The notes under the pieces were generated by a model. The model made no database searches, was not told where the DNA came from, and worked only from the letters and a program-made list of their open reading frames with translations. A DNA stretch of 64,000 nucleotides, taken from Rhodocyclaceae bacterium (GTDB taxonomy: Bacteria; Pseudomonadota; Gammaproteobacteria; Burkholderiales; Rhodocyclaceae). Made by a program: the position numbers and the translations under genes. Below, piece by piece: positions 11,174 through 19,847 of the stretch (position 1 is its first letter; each line of letters begins with the position of its first letter). The stretch covers positions 1 to 64,000 of the forward strand of contig JACAEF010000011.1 of NCBI GenBank assembly GCA_013388985.1, given 5' to 3'.

Positions 11174-11434
11174 ATGGCCAAAGTCGAAATGTATTGCACC
11201 GCCGTCTGTCCCTACTGCGTGCGCGCCGAGGCGCTCTTGCGGCGCAAGGGCGTGACCGAGATCGAGAAGATCATGGTCGATCGAGACCCGGCCAAGCGTC
11301 AGGAAATGGAAGCGCGCGTGCCCGGCGCGCGCACGGTCCCGCAAATCTTCATCAATGGCCTCCATGTCGGCGGCTGCGACGACATCCACGAACTCGACCG
11401 GCAGGGTAAGCTCGATCCCCTGCTGGCGAACTGA
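11174..11434 (+). CDS. grxC: glutaredoxin 3
   Basis: MAKVEMYCTAVCPYCVRAEALLRRKG; CPYC motif, RTVPQIFINGLHVGGCDD. Confidence 0.94.
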   Translation: MAKVEMYCTAVCPYCVRAEALLRRKGVTEIEKIMVDRDPAKRQEMEARVPGARTVPQIFINGLHVGGCDDIHELDRQGKLDPLLAN

Positions 11435-11436
11435 GA

Positions 11437-11576
11437 GCTTGTGAAAATTTCTGCTGCGCGTCCCTGGGCTCGCGTTGCGCGGTGCTCGGAACCTCGCCTA
11501 ACTTTCTGTTATGTCTCGGTTCCTGTGCTCCGTGCGCCTTGCCCTCGGCCCGCTCGCGACGAAATTTTTTACAAGC
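11437..11576 (+). repeat. ERIC-like imperfect palindrome, copy 2
   Basis: GCTTGTGAAAATTTC...GAAATTTTTTACAAGC terminal stem; apical TAAC-GTTA; GGAACC/GGTTCC middle stem; between grxC and secB. Confidence 0.78.
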
Positions 11577-11610
11577 CCTGCCCCCTCCCTCCACTTTTTT
11601 CAGGTCCATC

Positions 11611-12093
11611 ATGAGCGCACAAGCCCCCGACAACGACGCCCCGGTTTTCAGCATCGAGAAGATCTACGTCAAGGATCTCTCGGTGGAAGTGCCGAACGCG
11701 CCGCATTGCTTTCTCGAACGCGAACAGGCGCAGGTCAGCCTGCAGATGCAGACCGGCGGCGAAGCCGTCGGCGACGGCGTCTTCAATGTCGTCCTGACGC
11801 TGACCGTCACCGCCCAGATCGGTGAAAAGACGCAATTCCTCGTCGAGGCCGCCCAGGCAGGCATCTTCCAGATCCGCAACGTGCCGGAAGAGGAACTCGA
11901 GCCGATCGTCGCCGTCGCCTGCCCGAACATCCTGTTCCCCTACGCGCGCGAGACGATCTCCGACGCGATCACGCGCGCCGGCTTCCCGCCCGTCCTGCTC
12001 GCCCCGGTGAATTTCGAATCGATCTATCGCCAGCGCCTCGAACAGCAGCAGGCGCAACAGGCCCGCGGCCCGCACGAGGTGCCGATCCAGTAA
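11611..12093 (+). CDS. secB: protein-export chaperone SecB
   Basis: FSIEKIYVKDLSVEVPNAPHCFLE ... CPNILFPYARETISDAITRAGFPPVLLAPVNF. Confidence 0.96.
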   Translation: MSAQAPDNDAPVFSIEKIYVKDLSVEVPNAPHCFLEREQAQVSLQMQTGGEAVGDGVFNVVLTLTVTAQIGEKTQFLVEAAQAGIFQIRNVPEEELEPIVAVACPNILFPYARETISDAITRAGFPPVLLAPVNFESIYRQRLEQQQAQQARGPHEVPIQ

Positions 12094-12533
12094 TGGATCT
12101 GCGTTCGGCCACCGTCTTGCTGCTGCTCGCCAGCGTGGCCTTGCCGGCTGGCGCGCTCGATTACCGCTCGGTGAATGAGGCCGCGGTGCTGTTCGATGCG
12201 CCCTCGCAAAAAGCCAAACCGCTCTACGTGATCGCCCCGGGCACGCCGGTGGAGGTCGTCGTCAGCCTCGATGCCTGGGCGAAGGTGCGCGACATGGCGG
12301 GTGACTTGGCATGGATCGAGCGCCGCCAGCTCTCCGACCGCCGCATGCTGCAGGTGCGCGCGGGAGGCGCCCAGGTACGGCTCGAGGCCAGCGAGAGCGC
12401 CCGGCTGGTGTTCGAAGCCGAAGCCGACGTGCTGCTCGAGTATCTCGATCCCGGACCGGCCGGCTGGGTGAAAGTGCGCCATCGCGATGGCCAGGAGGGC
12501 TTCGTGAAGCTCGGCCAGGTGTGGGGCTTCTGA
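12093..12533 (+). CDS. SH3-domain periplasmic protein
   Basis: Signal peptide then [45 protein letters not shown]. Confidence 0.75.
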   Translation: MDLRSATVLLLLASVALPAGALDYRSVNEAAVLFDAPSQKAKPLYVIAPGTPVEVVVSLDAWAKVRDMAGDLAWIERRQLSDRRMLQVRAGGAQVRLEASESARLVFEAEADVLLEYLDPGPAGWVKVRHRDGQEGFVKLGQVWGF

Positions 12534-12546
12534 GCGGGCGCTTTCG

Positions 12547-13527
12547 ATGCGTATCGCCATTCTCGGCGCCGGCGCCTGGGGAACCGCGCTGGCCCTCGCC
12601 TTAGCGCAACGCCATACTGTCAGTCTGTGGACCTGGCAGGCCGAGCATGCCGCCGCGATGCACGCGGCGCGGGAAAACACCCGTTACCTGCCCGGCTACC
12701 CGTTTCCCGACACGCTCACGGTCAGCGCGGATTTCGCGGCGCTCGTCGGTGATGCCGAACTGGCGTTGATCGCCACACCGATGGCCGGGCTGCGCGACAC
12801 CGCCGCGCGGCTGGCGCAGCTTCGTCCCGACCTCCCTTTCCTTTGGGTCTGCAAGGGGTTGGAAACGGGCAGCGGCCTGTTGCCGCACCAGGTGGTCGCG
12901 GCCGTCCATCCCCATGCCAGATGCGGCGCGTTGAGTGGCCCGAGCTTCGCCGCTGAAGTCGCGCGCGGGCTGCCCACCGCGGTGACGCTGGCATCGGGCG
13001 ACATCGCCTTCGCCGAGCGCACCGCCCTGGCACTGCACGGTGCCCGGCTGCGCATTTACGCCAACGACGATCTGATCGGCGTCGAGGTGGGCGGCGCGGT
13101 GAAGAACGTGATCGCCATCGCCACCGGCATCTGCGATGGCCTCGGCCTGGGCCTCAATGCGCGCGCCGCGCTGATGACGCGCGGCCTGGCCGAGATCACC
13201 CGCTTCGGCGTCGCGCTCGGCGCCCGGGCGGAAACCTTCATGGGGCTCTCCGGCCTGGGCGATCTGATCCTCACCTGCACCGGCGATCTGTCACGCAACC
13301 GGCGTCTCGGCCTGGCACTCGCCACCGGTCAGTCGCTGGAAAGAATCCAGCACGAGCTCGGCCATGTCGCGGAAGGCGTGCACACCGCCCATGAAGTCGC
13401 CCGGCGCGCCACAGCGCTCGGCGTGGACATGCCGATCACCGCGACCGTCTGCGAAGTGCTCGACGGCCGGATCACGGCGAACGCGGCGGTCGAGCGGCTG
13501 ATGAACCGCGAGTTGCGTCACGAGTAG
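12547..13527 (+). CDS. gpsA: glycerol-3-phosphate dehydrogenase [NAD(P)+]
   Basis: [41 protein letters not shown]. Confidence 0.96.
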   Translation: MRIAILGAGAWGTALALALAQRHTVSLWTWQAEHAAAMHAARENTRYLPGYPFPDTLTVSADFAALVGDAELALIATPMAGLRDTAARLAQLRPDLPFLWVCKGLETGSGLLPHQVVAAVHPHARCGALSGPSFAAEVARGLPTAVTLASGDIAFAERTALALHGARLRIYANDDLIGVEVGGAVKNVIAIATGICDGLGLGLNARAALMTRGLAEITRFGVALGARAETFMGLSGLGDLILTCTGDLSRNRRLGLALATGQSLERIQHELGHVAEGVHTAHEVARRATALGVDMPITATVCEVLDGRITANAAVERLMNRELRHE

Positions 13528-13616
13528 CAAAGTCGGTGCTGAAGGCGCGAGCAGCGGAGGGGGACCCGCCGAAGGCGGGGGCGTAGCGTCCGCGAGCGCC
13601 GCCGGGACGGCACCGA

Positions 13617-14081
13617 TCATCCGCCACCCGCGAAGCCCTGCTGCCGCCATGCCTCATAGACGGCGATCGCCACGGTATTGGAAAGATTGAGGCTGCGATT
13701 GCCCGGCATCAACGGCAGCCGCAGGCGCCGCTCTGGCACGAACGATTCGAGCAGTTCGGCCGGCAGGCCGCGGGTTTCCGGCCCGAAGACGAGCGCATCG
13801 CCCGGCTGGTAGGCCACCGTGTCGTAACGCACGTTTCCCTTCGTGCTGAAGGCGAAGCAGCGCGCGCTGCGCAGCGCCGCCCGACAGGCATCCCAGTCTG
13901 CATGCACGCGCACCTCGGCGAACTCGGCGTAGTCGAGCCCCGCGCGCCGCAGCGCGGCATCGGAAACGTCGAAGCCGAGCGGTTCGACCAGATGCAGGAC
14001 GCAGCCCGTATTGGCCGCCAGACGAATCACATTGCCGGTATTGGGCGGAATTTCCGGCTGATATAGAACGATCTGGAACAT
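13617..14081 (-). CDS. trmL: tRNA (cytidine(34)-2'-O)-methyltransferase
   Basis: MFQIVLYQPEIPPNTGNVIRLAANTGCVLHLVEPLGF, SPOUT motifs. Confidence 0.95.
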   Translation of the reverse strand: MFQIVLYQPEIPPNTGNVIRLAANTGCVLHLVEPLGFDVSDAALRRAGLDYAEFAEVRVHADWDACRAALRSARCFAFSTKGNVRYDTVAYQPGDALVFGPETRGLPAELLESFVPERRLRLPLMPGNRSLNLSNTVAIAVYEAWRQQGFAGGG

Positions 14082-14133
14082 CGCGGCTGTGGCATGGTAG
14101 GGGCCCCGCAGTTTATCCAACGAGCCACTCCTC

Positions 14134-15840
14134 ATGGCCAGACCCGAAAAGATCCGCCTCGGCGACCTGCTGATCAAGCAGGGTCTGCTGACTCCCGACC
14201 AACTCGATCAGGCATTGAAGGAACAGCAGCTCACCGGCCGCAAGCTGGGGCGGGTGATCGTCGATTCGGGTCTGGTGGCCGAAGACGCCATCGCCCGCGC
14301 CCTGGCGCGCCAGCTCGGCGCCGACTTCGTGGATTTGCGGGATTTCCATCCCAAACCGGAGCTCGTCAAGCTGCTGCCCGAAGCGCAGGCGCGCCGCTTC
14401 CGCGCGCTGGTGCTGGACGAAAAGAACGGTCTGCTGCGCGTCGGCATGTCCGATCCGACGGACCTCAACGCCTTCGACGAAATCGCGCGCATCTTGCGCC
14501 GCGACATCGATCTGGCCGTGGTCGCCGAAGGACAGTTGCTGCCGCTGTTGGACCGCATCTACCGCCGCACCGAGGAAATCGCCGGCCTGGCCAAGGACCT
14601 GACCCAGGAGCTGGGCGACATCCCGGTCGAGTTCGGCGGACTGTTCGGCGTCGCCCCGGGCGCCGAGGATGCGCCGGTGGTACGCCTGCTGCTGACCGTG
14701 TTCGAGGAAGCACGCAAGCTCAAGGCTTCCGACATCCACGTCGAACCGCAGGAGAAAGCGCTCGTCATCCGCTTCCGCATCGACGGCGTGCTGCACGTGC
14801 AGACCGAGGCCGACGTCAAGATCGCGCCGGCGGTGGTGCTGCGCCTGAAACTGATGTCGGGGCTGGACATTTCGGAAAAGCGCCTGCCGCAGGATGGCCG
14901 CTTCAACATCAAGGTGCACGGCGCCAGCGTCGACGTGCGTATCGCGACGATGCCGACCCAGTATGGCGAAGCGGTGGTGATGCGCCTGCTCGCCCAGGAT
15001 GCCGGCCTGCTGCATCTGGACCGGCTCATGATGCCGCCGCGCGTGCTCTCGCGCTTCCGCCACGCGATCCACCGCCCCTCCGGCATCGTGCTGGTGACCG
15101 GTCCCACCGGCTCGGGCAAGACGACGACGCTCTACGCGGCGCTGAACGAGCTCAATCGCCCGGAGAAAAAGATCATCACCGTCGAGGACCCGGTCGAATA
15201 CCGGTTGCCGGGGCTGAACCAGGTGCAGGTGCATGAAAAGATCGACCTCACCTTCTCGCGCGTGCTGCGCACCGCGCTGCGCCAGGATCCGGACATCATC
15301 CTCGTCGGCGAGATGCGCGACCAGGAAACCGCCGAGATCGGCATGCGCGCCGCGATGACCGGCCACCTTGTGCTCTCCACCCTGCACACCAACGACGCCC
15401 TTTCCACGCCGATCCGTCTGCTCGACATGGGGGTGCCGAACTTCATGGTTGCGCTGTCGATCCAGCTGGTGCTGGCGCAGCGGCTGGTGCGCTCGATCTG
15501 CCCTTACTGCCGCGAACCCCATGTGCCCGAGCCGCACGAGCGCGAATGGCTGCGCTACGAGCTGGGCGAGCGCGTCGATGCCTACCGTTACTCCCGCGGT
15601 CGCGGCTGCGTCCATTGCGGCAACAGCGGCTACCAGGGCCGCCAGGCCGTCTATGAATTCCTCGAAATGACCAACGCGCTGGTCGAGGCCGCGAACCATG
15701 GCGACCCGGCCGAGTTCATGCGTCTCGGCCGCGAGCAGATGGCCGGCGAGACGCTGCGCCGCGACGCGGTGCGCCTGGTCACCGAGGGCCGCACCACGAT
15801 CGAGGAAGCGATGCGCGTGAGCACCCAGCTCGATGACTGA
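14134..15840 (+). CDS. mshE: MshE-like pilus assembly ATPase (GspE/PilB family) with N-terminal MshEN-type domain
   Basis: IRLGDLLIKQGLLTPDQLDQALKEQ...LGRVIVDSGLV; Walker A GPTGSGKTTTLYAAL; CPYC-CVHC zinc motif. Confidence 0.9.
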   Translation: MARPEKIRLGDLLIKQGLLTPDQLDQALKEQQLTGRKLGRVIVDSGLVAEDAIARALARQLGADFVDLRDFHPKPELVKLLPEAQARRFRALVLDEKNGLLRVGMSDPTDLNAFDEIARILRRDIDLAVVAEGQLLPLLDRIYRRTEEIAGLAKDLTQELGDIPVEFGGLFGVAPGAEDAPVVRLLLTVFEEARKLKASDIHVEPQEKALVIRFRIDGVLHVQTEADVKIAPAVVLRLKLMSGLDISEKRLPQDGRFNIKVHGASVDVRIATMPTQYGEAVVMRLLAQDAGLLHLDRLMMPPRVLSRFRHAIHRPSGIVLVTGPTGSGKTTTLYAALNELNRPEKKIITVEDPVEYRLPGLNQVQVHEKIDLTFSRVLRTALRQDPDIILVGEMRDQETAEIGMRAAMTGHLVLSTLHTNDALSTPIRLLDMGVPNFMVALSIQLVLAQRLVRSICPYCREPHVPEPHEREWLRYELGERVDAYRYSRGRGCVHCGNSGYQGRQAVYEFLEMTNALVEAANHGDPAEFMRLGREQMAGETLRRDAVRLVTEGRTTIEEAMRVSTQLDD

Positions 15841-15851
15841 GGCGGTCTGAG

Positions 15852-17078
15852 ATGCCTGCCTTCACCTACCGCGGCCGGAACGGCGCCGGAGACATCGTCA
15901 GCGGCACGATCGAGGGCGCGAACGCCGGCGCCGTCGCCGACCTGCTGTTCGGCAGCGGCATCACGCCTACCGAAATCCGCCCGGTGCCCGCTCAGCCCAA
16001 CATCCTCGCGGCAAGCGGCCGCGGCCTGCTCGCGCCGAAGATCCGTCATGTCGACATCCTGCTCTTCACCCGCCAGCTCTACACGCTGCTCAAGGCCGGC
16101 GTGCCGATCATGCGCGCGCTCTCCGGGCTGCAGGAATCGAGCGCCAACCCGGCGATGAAGTCGCTGCTCAAGGAGGTGCGCGAGAGCCTCGACTCGGGTC
16201 GCGAGCTGTCGCAGGCGCTGGCGCGCCATCCGACGGTGTTCACCCCTTTCTATCTGGCGATGGTGCGCGTCGGCGAGATGACCGGCCGGCTCGAAGAGAT
16301 TTTCCTGCGCCTGTTCGATCACCTGGCGTTCGAGCGTTTCATGCGCGAGCAGGTCCGATCGGCATTGCGCTATCCGAGTTTCGTGGTGATCGCGATGGCC
16401 GTCGCGATGGCCGTCGTCAATATCTGGGTGATCCCCGCCTTCGCCAAGGTCTTCGAGGGCTTCGGCGCCGAGCTGCCGTTCCTGACAAGGCTCCTGATCG
16501 GCGTCTCGAACTTCGTCGTCGGCTGGTGGCCGGCCTTGTTGGTCGGCACAGCCGCTCTCGCAGGGGGTTTGCGGGCCTGGATCGGCACGCGGCGCGGCCG
16601 TTACCGTTGGGACCGGATCAAGCTCGAGCTGCCGATCGCCGGCAAGATCGTGCAGAAGGCCACGCTCGCCCGCTTCGCGCGCAGCTTCGCACTGGCGATG
16701 CGCTCCGGCGTGCCGGTGATCCAGGCGCTCAGCAATGTCGCCCAGACCGTCGACAACGACTACATCGCCGAGAAGATCGAGAAGATGCGTATCTCGATCG
16801 AGCGTGGCGATTCCGTGTTGCGCGCCGCGATCGCCGCCGGCGTGTTCACGCCGGTCGTGCTGCAGATGATCGCGGTCGGCGAGGAATCCGGCGCGCTCGA
16901 CGAGATGATGGACGAAATCTCCGGCATGTATCAGAACGAAGTCGAATACGAACTGAAGACGCTGGCGCAGCAGATCGAGCCGATCCTGATCGTGCTGCTG
17001 GGCATCATGGTGCTGATCCTCGCCCTCGGCGTATTCCTGCCGCTGTGGGATCTGGGCAAGGTGGCGATCAAGAAGTGA
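15852..17078 (+). CDS. mshG: type II secretion/type IV pilus inner membrane platform protein (MshG/PilC-like)
   Basis: MPAFTYRGRNGAGDIVSGTIEGANAGAVADLL; T2SF domain repeats. Confidence 0.9.
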   Translation: MPAFTYRGRNGAGDIVSGTIEGANAGAVADLLFGSGITPTEIRPVPAQPNILAASGRGLLAPKIRHVDILLFTRQLYTLLKAGVPIMRALSGLQESSANPAMKSLLKEVRESLDSGRELSQALARHPTVFTPFYLAMVRVGEMTGRLEEIFLRLFDHLAFERFMREQVRSALRYPSFVVIAMAVAMAVVNIWVIPAFAKVFEGFGAELPFLTRLLIGVSNFVVGWWPALLVGTAALAGGLRAWIGTRRGRYRWDRIKLELPIAGKIVQKATLARFARSFALAMRSGVPVIQALSNVAQTVDNDYIAEKIEKMRISIERGDSVLRAAIAAGVFTPVVLQMIAVGEESGALDEMMDEISGMYQNEVEYELKTLAQQIEPILIVLLGIMVLILALGVFLPLWDLGKVAIKK

Positions 17079-17524
17079 GCGTTATCGCCCATCGCCAGCG
17101 CGGCCTCGGCAAGCTCGAATTCGCCGTGGTGGTCGCGCTGCTTGGCATCCTCGCCGCCGTGCTGCTCGACCGGCTGAATGATCTCGAACGGCAGGCCGAG
17201 CGGCTGGAAGTCGAGGTGGCGCTGCGCAACCTGCGCATGGGACTGCGGCTGGCGATCAGCGAGAAGGTGATCCGCGGCGAGGAAGCGCAAATCGGCGAGC
17301 TGCTCGACGCCAACCCGCTCGCGTGGCTGGGCGCCGCGCCAGCCAAACTCGGCGCTGACGGGACGGCACCCCTCTGGCGTTACGATCCGGCCACGCGCAC
17401 TCTTCGCTACCTCCCACGCCAGAAAGACGCCTTCGCTGGGCGCGAGGAGCTCGCCTGGCGGCTCGCGCCGATCCTCGATCCGGCCGGCCACACGATCGGC
17501 ATCACGGTCGAAGCCCTCAAGTGA
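17075..17524 (+). CDS. pseudopilin-like protein (MshF-like position)
   Basis: GTG start in the mshG stop overlap; VSVIAHRQRGLGKLEFAVVVALLGILAAVLLDRL prepilin-like N-terminus. Confidence 0.75.
   Translation: MSVIAHRQRGLGKLEFAVVVALLGILAAVLLDRLNDLERQAERLEVEVALRNLRMGLRLAISEKVIRGEEAQIGELLDANPLAWLGAAPAKLGADGTAPLWRYDPATRTLRYLPRQKDAFAGREELAWRLAPILDPAGHTIGITVEALK
17344..17371 (+). repeat. dispersed mini-repeat copy
   Basis: AAACTCGGCGCTGACGGGACGGCACCCC, in frame as KLGADGTAP. Confidence 0.7.
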
Positions 17525-17611
17525 AGCGATAACTTGCCGTAACTCGAACGAAATCTGTCACGGCAGTTGCGCTACCATTGCCGCAGCAACGTATATCGAA
17601 AGGAAGAGGGC

Positions 17612-18190
17612 ATGAAAAAAACCCACGCCGGTTTCACCCTGATCGAGCTGGTGATCGTCATCACGATCATCGGCGTCCTCGCGGCGATCGCGCTGCCGAA
17701 ATTCGTTTCATTGCAGCGCGATGCGCGCATCGCCAAGCTGCAAGCCGCGCGCGGCGCGGTCAACGCGGCGGCGGCGATCGTCCACGCCGCCTATCTCTCG
17801 CGCGGCGGCATCGCCGATACGGCCGCCTGCCCCGGGGGCGGCGGCACGGCCGACAACGCATTGAACGGCACGCTATGTACCGAAAACGGCCTCGTCCGGC
17901 TGGCCAACGGCTATCCTTCCGGCGCGGTGGCGCTGGGCGCAGCGGTTCCCGGCATCATCGGTGCTGCGGGGCTGGTTTCGACCTTCTCGCCCACACTGGC
18001 ACAGTTGAACAACGAAGGCTTCGGCGCCTCGGTCGCCGGCACGACGACCACGATCTCGGTCATCGGCGGGCCGGGGACCACCGGTGGCGTCGGTGCCCAG
18101 GTCAATGCCACCTGCTCCTTCACTTACACTTCGGCGGCTGCGGCAGGCGCGGCGCCGGCAGTGAGCATCGTCACCACCACCGGCTGCTGA
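17612..18190 (+). CDS. type IV pilin-like/MSHA-type prepilin
   Basis: MKKTHAGFTLIELVIVITIIGVLAAIALPKFVSLQRDARIAKLQAARGAVNAAAA. Confidence 0.9.
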   Translation: MKKTHAGFTLIELVIVITIIGVLAAIALPKFVSLQRDARIAKLQAARGAVNAAAAIVHAAYLSRGGIADTAACPGGGGTADNALNGTLCTENGLVRLANGYPSGAVALGAAVPGIIGAAGLVSTFSPTLAQLNNEGFGASVAGTTTTISVIGGPGTTGGVGAQVNATCSFTYTSAAAAGAAPAVSIVTTTGC

Positions 18191-18220
18191 GCACGAATTC
18201 AAACTCATGGAGAACTCCCA

Positions 18221-18622
18221 ATGAAGAAATCCCACGCTGGCTTTACCCTGATCGAACTGATCGTCGTCATCGTCATCCTCGGTATTCTCGCGGCGGTCGC
18301 CCTTCCCCGATTCATCGACTTTACCAGGGATGCGTCCAATGCTGCCGCTGCAGGGGTCGCCGGAGGACTCGCTTCGGCCTCATCGCTCAACTACGCCGCA
18401 AAGACCGCAGGAAAAACCGTGACGCCACCGACCATCATCGGTAAGAAATGCACGGACACGGGTGCCGGGTCTTTCTGGGACATGCTTCAAGGCGGAAAGC
18501 CTGCAAACATGAAGTTGTCCGGCGCGGGAAACTGCACTGGTGCGACCCCGGGAACCACGGTTGATTGCACGGTAACCGAATCCAAAGGCGGTACAGCGAC
18601 TGCAACGATCGTTTGTTATTGA
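18221..18622 (+). CDS. type IV pilin-like/MSHA-type prepilin
   Basis: MKKSHAGFTLIELIVVIVILGILAAVALPRFIDFTRDASNAAAAG; paired cysteines near the C-terminus. Confidence 0.9.
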   Translation: MKKSHAGFTLIELIVVIVILGILAAVALPRFIDFTRDASNAAAAGVAGGLASASSLNYAAKTAGKTVTPPTIIGKKCTDTGAGSFWDMLQGGKPANMKLSGAGNCTGATPGTTVDCTVTESKGGTATATIVCY

Positions 18623-18648
18623 TCGAGCGACGACATTTCCTTCATCGC

Positions 18649-18680
18649 GGCCCGGCCCTGTCCGGGCCGTTTCGTTTTTT
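18649..18680 (+). terminator. terminator-like hairpin immediately upstream of DUF1640-like gene 1
   Basis: GGCCCGG CCCTGT CCGGGCC then GTTTCGTTTTTT. Confidence 0.7.
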
Positions 18681-18707
18681 CGTCCCGCTTTCTGCTATTC
18701 TTTGCGC

Positions 18708-18953
18708 ATGGCATCCATCACCTTCGACACCCATAAGTTCGTCCGCAAGCTCCAGGAAGGCGGCTTCAATGAAAAACAAGCCGAGTCGCTGACCGAAGCC
18801 TTGCGTGCCGCGATCGACGATTCGGAGCTGGTCACGAAAAAGGACCTGCAAATCGAGTTGGCGCCGGTCAAGGCTGATTTGCTGCTGCTCAAGTGGATGA
18901 TCGGCTTCAACCTCGCCTTCACGATGGCGGTGCTCTGGAAGGTCTTCGGCTAG
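18708..18953 (+). CDS. DUF1640/CCDC90-like small membrane protein, paralog 1
   Basis: MASITFDTHKFVRKLQEGGFNEKQAESLTEALRAA... with C-terminal TM. Confidence 0.75.
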   Translation: MASITFDTHKFVRKLQEGGFNEKQAESLTEALRAAIDDSELVTKKDLQIELAPVKADLLLLKWMIGFNLAFTMAVLWKVFG

Positions 18954-19040
18954 CCCGGATATTTCACGAGTCCCAAGTAATCAGGGACAGACCCCGATTT
19001 TGCGATTTTGGAAGTCCTAGGCCAGCTACCCTGAAATGGC

Positions 19041-19072
19041 GGCCCGGAAACATCCGGGCCGTTTCGTTTTTT
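19041..19072 (+). terminator. terminator-like hairpin immediately upstream of DUF1640-like gene 2
   Basis: GGCCCGGAAACATCCGGGCC then GTTTCGTTTTTT. Confidence 0.7.
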
Positions 19073-19099
19073 CGTCCCGCTTTCTGCTATTCTTTGCGC

Positions 19100-19369
19100 A
19101 TGGCGACGACTACCTTCGACACCCTCAAATTCGCCGAACGGCTCAAGGCCGGCGGCGTCCCCGAAGCGCAGGCCAAGGCCGAAGCCGAAGCCCTGGCCGC
19201 CGCGCTCGCCGAGGCGATGGACCAACAGTTGGCGACGAAAGGAGATCTCTACCGGATTGAGAAAGAAATCGCCGCCCTGCATACCGAAATCGTCGTCGTC
19301 AAATGGATGCTTGGCGTGGTCGTGGCCGCGACGGTCATCCCTTTGCTCAAACCTCTGCTCGGGGGATAA
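19100..19369 (+). CDS. DUF1640/CCDC90-like small membrane protein, paralog 2
   Basis: MATTTFDTLKFAERLKAGGVPEAQAKAEAEALAAAL... KWMLGVVVAATVIPLLKPLLGG. Confidence 0.78.
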   Translation: MATTTFDTLKFAERLKAGGVPEAQAKAEAEALAAALAEAMDQQLATKGDLYRIEKEIAALHTEIVVVKWMLGVVVAATVIPLLKPLLGG

Positions 19370-19491
19370 AGAGCAGGTAGTCGGGGGCAGACCCCGATTT
19401 CGTGAGCCCCAAGGCGGCTCCTCTGATATGGCAGCCCGGAGCGATCCGGGCCGTCATGTTTCCGCGCACCGAATTCTGACATTCTTTGCTC

Positions 19492-19725
19492 ATGGCATCC
19501 ATTACGTTCGACACCCTCAAGTTCGCCGATCGCCTGAAAGAGGCCGGGGTTCCGGTGGCTCAGGCGGAAGCCGAGGTGCGCGCGTTGGCCGAGGCGTTGT
19601 CCGCTTCCGATATTGCCACGAAGGCCGACCTGAGTGAACTGAAGATGGACATCGTCATGTGGATGGTGGGTTTGGCCCTTGCCCAGTTGGGCTTGCTCAT
19701 TGGTATCCTCGTCAGGCTGCTCTGA
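19492..19725 (+). CDS. DUF1640/CCDC90-like small membrane protein, paralog 3
   Basis: MASITFDTLKFADRLKEAGVPVAQAEAEVRALAEAL... C-terminal TM. Confidence 0.78.
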   Translation: MASITFDTLKFADRLKEAGVPVAQAEAEVRALAEALSASDIATKADLSELKMDIVMWMVGLALAQLGLLIGILVRLL

Positions 19726-19812
19726 GAGCAAAGTGGGTGTCGACAGGGCGGCGCCTTAATAAAAGAATGACTGGGGACAGACCCCGATGATCCGATCGTC
19801 GCCAGTTATCGC

Positions 19813-19847
19813 GGCCCGGCCGGCCCTGCCCGGGCCGTTTCGTTTTC
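19813..19847 (+). terminator. fourth copy of the GCCCGG/CCGGGC hairpin, without a DUF1640 CDS
   Basis: GGCCCGGCCGGCCCTGCCCGGGCC then GTTTCGTTTTC. Confidence 0.65.

Noticed and set aside
14113-15699. 528-aa minus-strand ORF over mshE
   Set aside because: Antisense shadow of mshE with His/Gln/Arg-rich low-information sequence.
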